Under the pieces are notes generated by a model. That model made no database searches. It had not been told where the DNA came from and saw only the letters and a list, made by a program, of their open reading frames with translations. From Akkermansia sp. (lineage in GTDB: Bacteria; Verrucomicrobiota; Verrucomicrobiia; Verrucomicrobiales; Akkermansiaceae), in NCBI GenBank assembly GCA_017379255.1, contig JAFNWZ010000435.1, forward strand, positions 1 through 6,576: a stretch of 6,576 bases of DNA, in the 5' to 3' direction. Below are positions 5,252 to 6,576 of this stretch, one piece after another. Position 1 is the stretch's first letter. Every line of letters starts with the position of its first letter. Position numbers and translations under genes: made by a program.

Positions 5252-6393
5252 GGCTTTTTCATCATGAGCCCGCCCGCCAGGACACCACCACCGATAATGC
5301 AGCCAAAAGCGCCGATAAAAGTGAAAATAGCACCTATACCGGGACCTTTGCCACACATACGCATCTCTGCAGGAGCCCCGGGCAGATACATGATTTCCAC
5401 CTGGTGCCCGACTGGAAAATTCAGCTCCGAGCTCCCCGTGTCGGATTCCACCTGATGCACCGTCCCCGCGGCATCCTGATACTGCAGCAGGGGATAATAA
5501 ACGTAGTACACACGGGATGCACCGCGCTCTCCCACATGAATGGAGACACCGCTATTCCGGTGTCGGCGGCGGTGGTGGCTATTTTCGTGTTTCCGTTCCT
5601 CCTGGCGCACGCTGACCACGGTAGCCGTTGTCCGCACGGCTTCCCGCTCAAACGCAGCATCCTGCACCAGAAACCAGATACCCAGGCTCAGGAACAACGT
5701 ACAGACAACAAGGAAAACTGCCCCCACGGCAATCATCACCCCACGGCCCGCACTCGTTGGCACGGCATTTCCCCAGGAATCCGTTTCCGTGGGCAGGCCA
5801 GCCCATGCGGGCGGCTGGGCTGCAGGCTGGGGCTGGGCAGCAGGCGTTAATTCCACCTGCCGGGCAATCATCTGCGCGACTCTGTCCACCTCAGGTACAT
5901 CAATAAAGCCCACCGGGCTCGGGCCACGGTGAATCCTGCGCCCCAGCTGCCAGCGCTGCTCATAGGCAAAAACGATATCGCCATAGCCATCACTTCTGCG
6001 CCGCACCTCCCGGACCGGATCCGGGCGCAGCGGGTAGGCCACCGTGCGCTCGCCAAACGGAACTTTCGATTCAAGCACCAGTACCCGCCTGTCCGTGAGC
6101 AGGTACACCGTGCGCTCACGGCTGCGGCGGTGCAGCTTCGGCGACACCAGCAGGTAACCGCCCAGCAGGCAGGCCGGCAGCGCAGCCGGCAACAGCAGCC
6201 ACCCCGCCCATTGCGCCTGCCAGAGCATTTGAACCATGATGCCCAGCAGAACGCATCCGCTGATGCGGCGGAACCACGCATCCACCACATCCATCTCCGC
6301 CCGCGGTTTTGCCATCAGAAGCACGAGCTCCCCTTCCTGCAAAGCGGCCTTGCAGCGTTTTTCTTCCTCTGGGGAAAAATCAGGCTCCTCCAT
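5248..6393 (-). CDS. Membrane protein with PH-like and DUF3592-like segments
   Basis: This 381-residue integral membrane protein has no certain function. Four hydrophobic helices are visible: about 44-60, 64-83, 218-243 and 352-378. After the first pair comes a region with 'YLLTDRRVLVLES' (97-109), typical of bacterial PH-like domains. A Pro/Ala-rich linker (184-198) joins this to the second half. The segment between helices 3 and 4 (about 250-346) has the pattern of DUF3592: 'TATVVSV' (256-262), 'YYPLLQYQDAAG' (299-310), 'FPVGHQVEIMYLPG' (326-339). It thus looks like two small membrane-domain modules fused. A His/Arg-rich loop (266-280) interrupts the DUF3592-like part and could bind metal or be merely disordered. 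The ATG at 6393 is 6 bases after the upstream stop, with no good Shine-Dalgarno, so coupled translation is likely. The domain names come from motif recall, not a search. Confidence 0.8.
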   Translation of the reverse strand: MEEPDFSPEEEKRCKAALQEGELVLLMAKPRAEMDVVDAWFRRISGCVLLGIMVQMLWQAQWAGWLLLPAALPACLLGGYLLVSPKLHRRSRERTVYLLTDRRVLVLESKVPFGERTVAYPLRPDPVREVRRRSDGYGDIVFAYEQRWQLGRRIHRGPSPVGFIDVPEVDRVAQMIARQVELTPAAQPQPAAQPPAWAGLPTETDSWGNAVPTSAGRGVMIAVGAVFLVVCTLFLSLGIWFLVQDAAFEREAVRTTATVVSVRQEERKHENSHHRRRHRNSGVSIHVGERGASRVYYVYYPLLQYQDAAGTVHQVESDTGSSELNFPVGHQVEIMYLPGAPAEMRMCGKGPGIGAIFTFIGAFGCIIGGGVLAGGLMMKKP

Positions 6394-6399
6394 ACTTGC

Positions 6400-6576
6400 C
6401 TACATTTCAGGGGCAAAAGCACCTTCGGTATATTTCAGTCTGTTCACAGATGGCGATGACTCGACAGCCTCCAGCCGCAGCCCCTGCCCTGTGGGAGCAG
6501 CAGCGGACAACGCCTGCCCGACAAGCATGCCGTTCCACCACACATAGTACCCCCTGGGGCGGTTGCCGTCCATACC
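6400..6576 (-). CDS. 3' end of an unrecognised gene (truncated by window edge)
   Basis: One minus-strand frame is open from the window edge to a TAG stop at 6402-6400, giving 58 residues. I do not recognise the product. The visible part has an aromatic patch (PRGYYVWWNG, residues 7-16), then a small-residue stretch and a short polar tail ending in TEGAFAPEM. There is no membrane helix. It is read as the C-terminus of a longer protein, although an ATG at 6573 means a 57-residue protein cannot be ruled out. Its stop lies 6 bases before the membrane-protein start, which suggests one transcript. Its codon use is ordinary for the window. Confidence 0.6.
   Translation of the reverse strand, partial: GMDGNRPRGYYVWWNGMLVGQALSAAAPTGQGLRLEAVESSPSVNRLKYTEGAFAPEM

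Noticed and set aside
2253..5267. A plus-strand open frame of 1004 codons opposite ROK and rimO.
   Set aside because: It is in exact register with the two minus-strand genes and is open only because they lack TTA, CTA and TCA codons. Its product is His/Gly/Leu-rich with no domain, while the minus strand encodes well-conserved families.

Overview
The window is a compact bacterial chromosomal segment with every gene on the minus strand. From right to left (the direction of transcription) it holds: the 3' end of an unrecognised gene, a membrane protein with a PH-like segment and a DUF3592-like segment, rimO (ribosomal protein S12 methylthiotransferase), an ROK-family kinase-like protein, and a membrane-anchored Ser/Thr protein kinase with a zinc ribbon. 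About 300 bases of non-coding, hairpin-rich repeat-like DNA close the left end. No rRNA, tRNA, CRISPR array or intact mobile element was seen.

The organism is probably a Verrucomicrobiota member, perhaps an Akkermansia relative. This is inferred from the GC-rich coding style, the zinc-ribbon Hanks-type kinase, the lack of Shine-Dalgarno sequences ahead of the genes, and a dispersed-repeat style of intergenic DNA. No marker gene confirms it.

Right part (5217-6576): the unknown gene ends 6 bases before the start of the 381-residue membrane protein, so the two are probably co-transcribed. The membrane protein's stop codon lies inside the predicted -35 box of rimO.

Centre (2311-5251): rimO and the ROK gene each have a clear sigma70-type promoter with a 17-base spacer and a perfect TATAAT. 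Each promoter sits so close to the ATG that the mRNA should be leaderless (rimO) or nearly so (ROK). The ROK promoter lies within a 25-base dyad, a candidate operator. The ROK gene ends at a good intrinsic terminator. These two genes contain no TTA, CTA or TCA codons, unlike their neighbours, which suggests stronger selection on codon use.

Left part (1-2310): the kinase has an intracellular zinc ribbon and kinase domain, one membrane helix, and an extracytoplasmic helical region that could be a sensor. Beyond it lies a REP/BIME-like module of several hairpins, two of them linked to GTAG tetranucleotides in opposite orientation.

The genes do not form one obvious pathway. They look like neighbouring housekeeping and regulatory units. 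I see no convincing new multi-gene system. The most testable novelties are the leaderless promoter architecture, the dyad operator and the repeat module.
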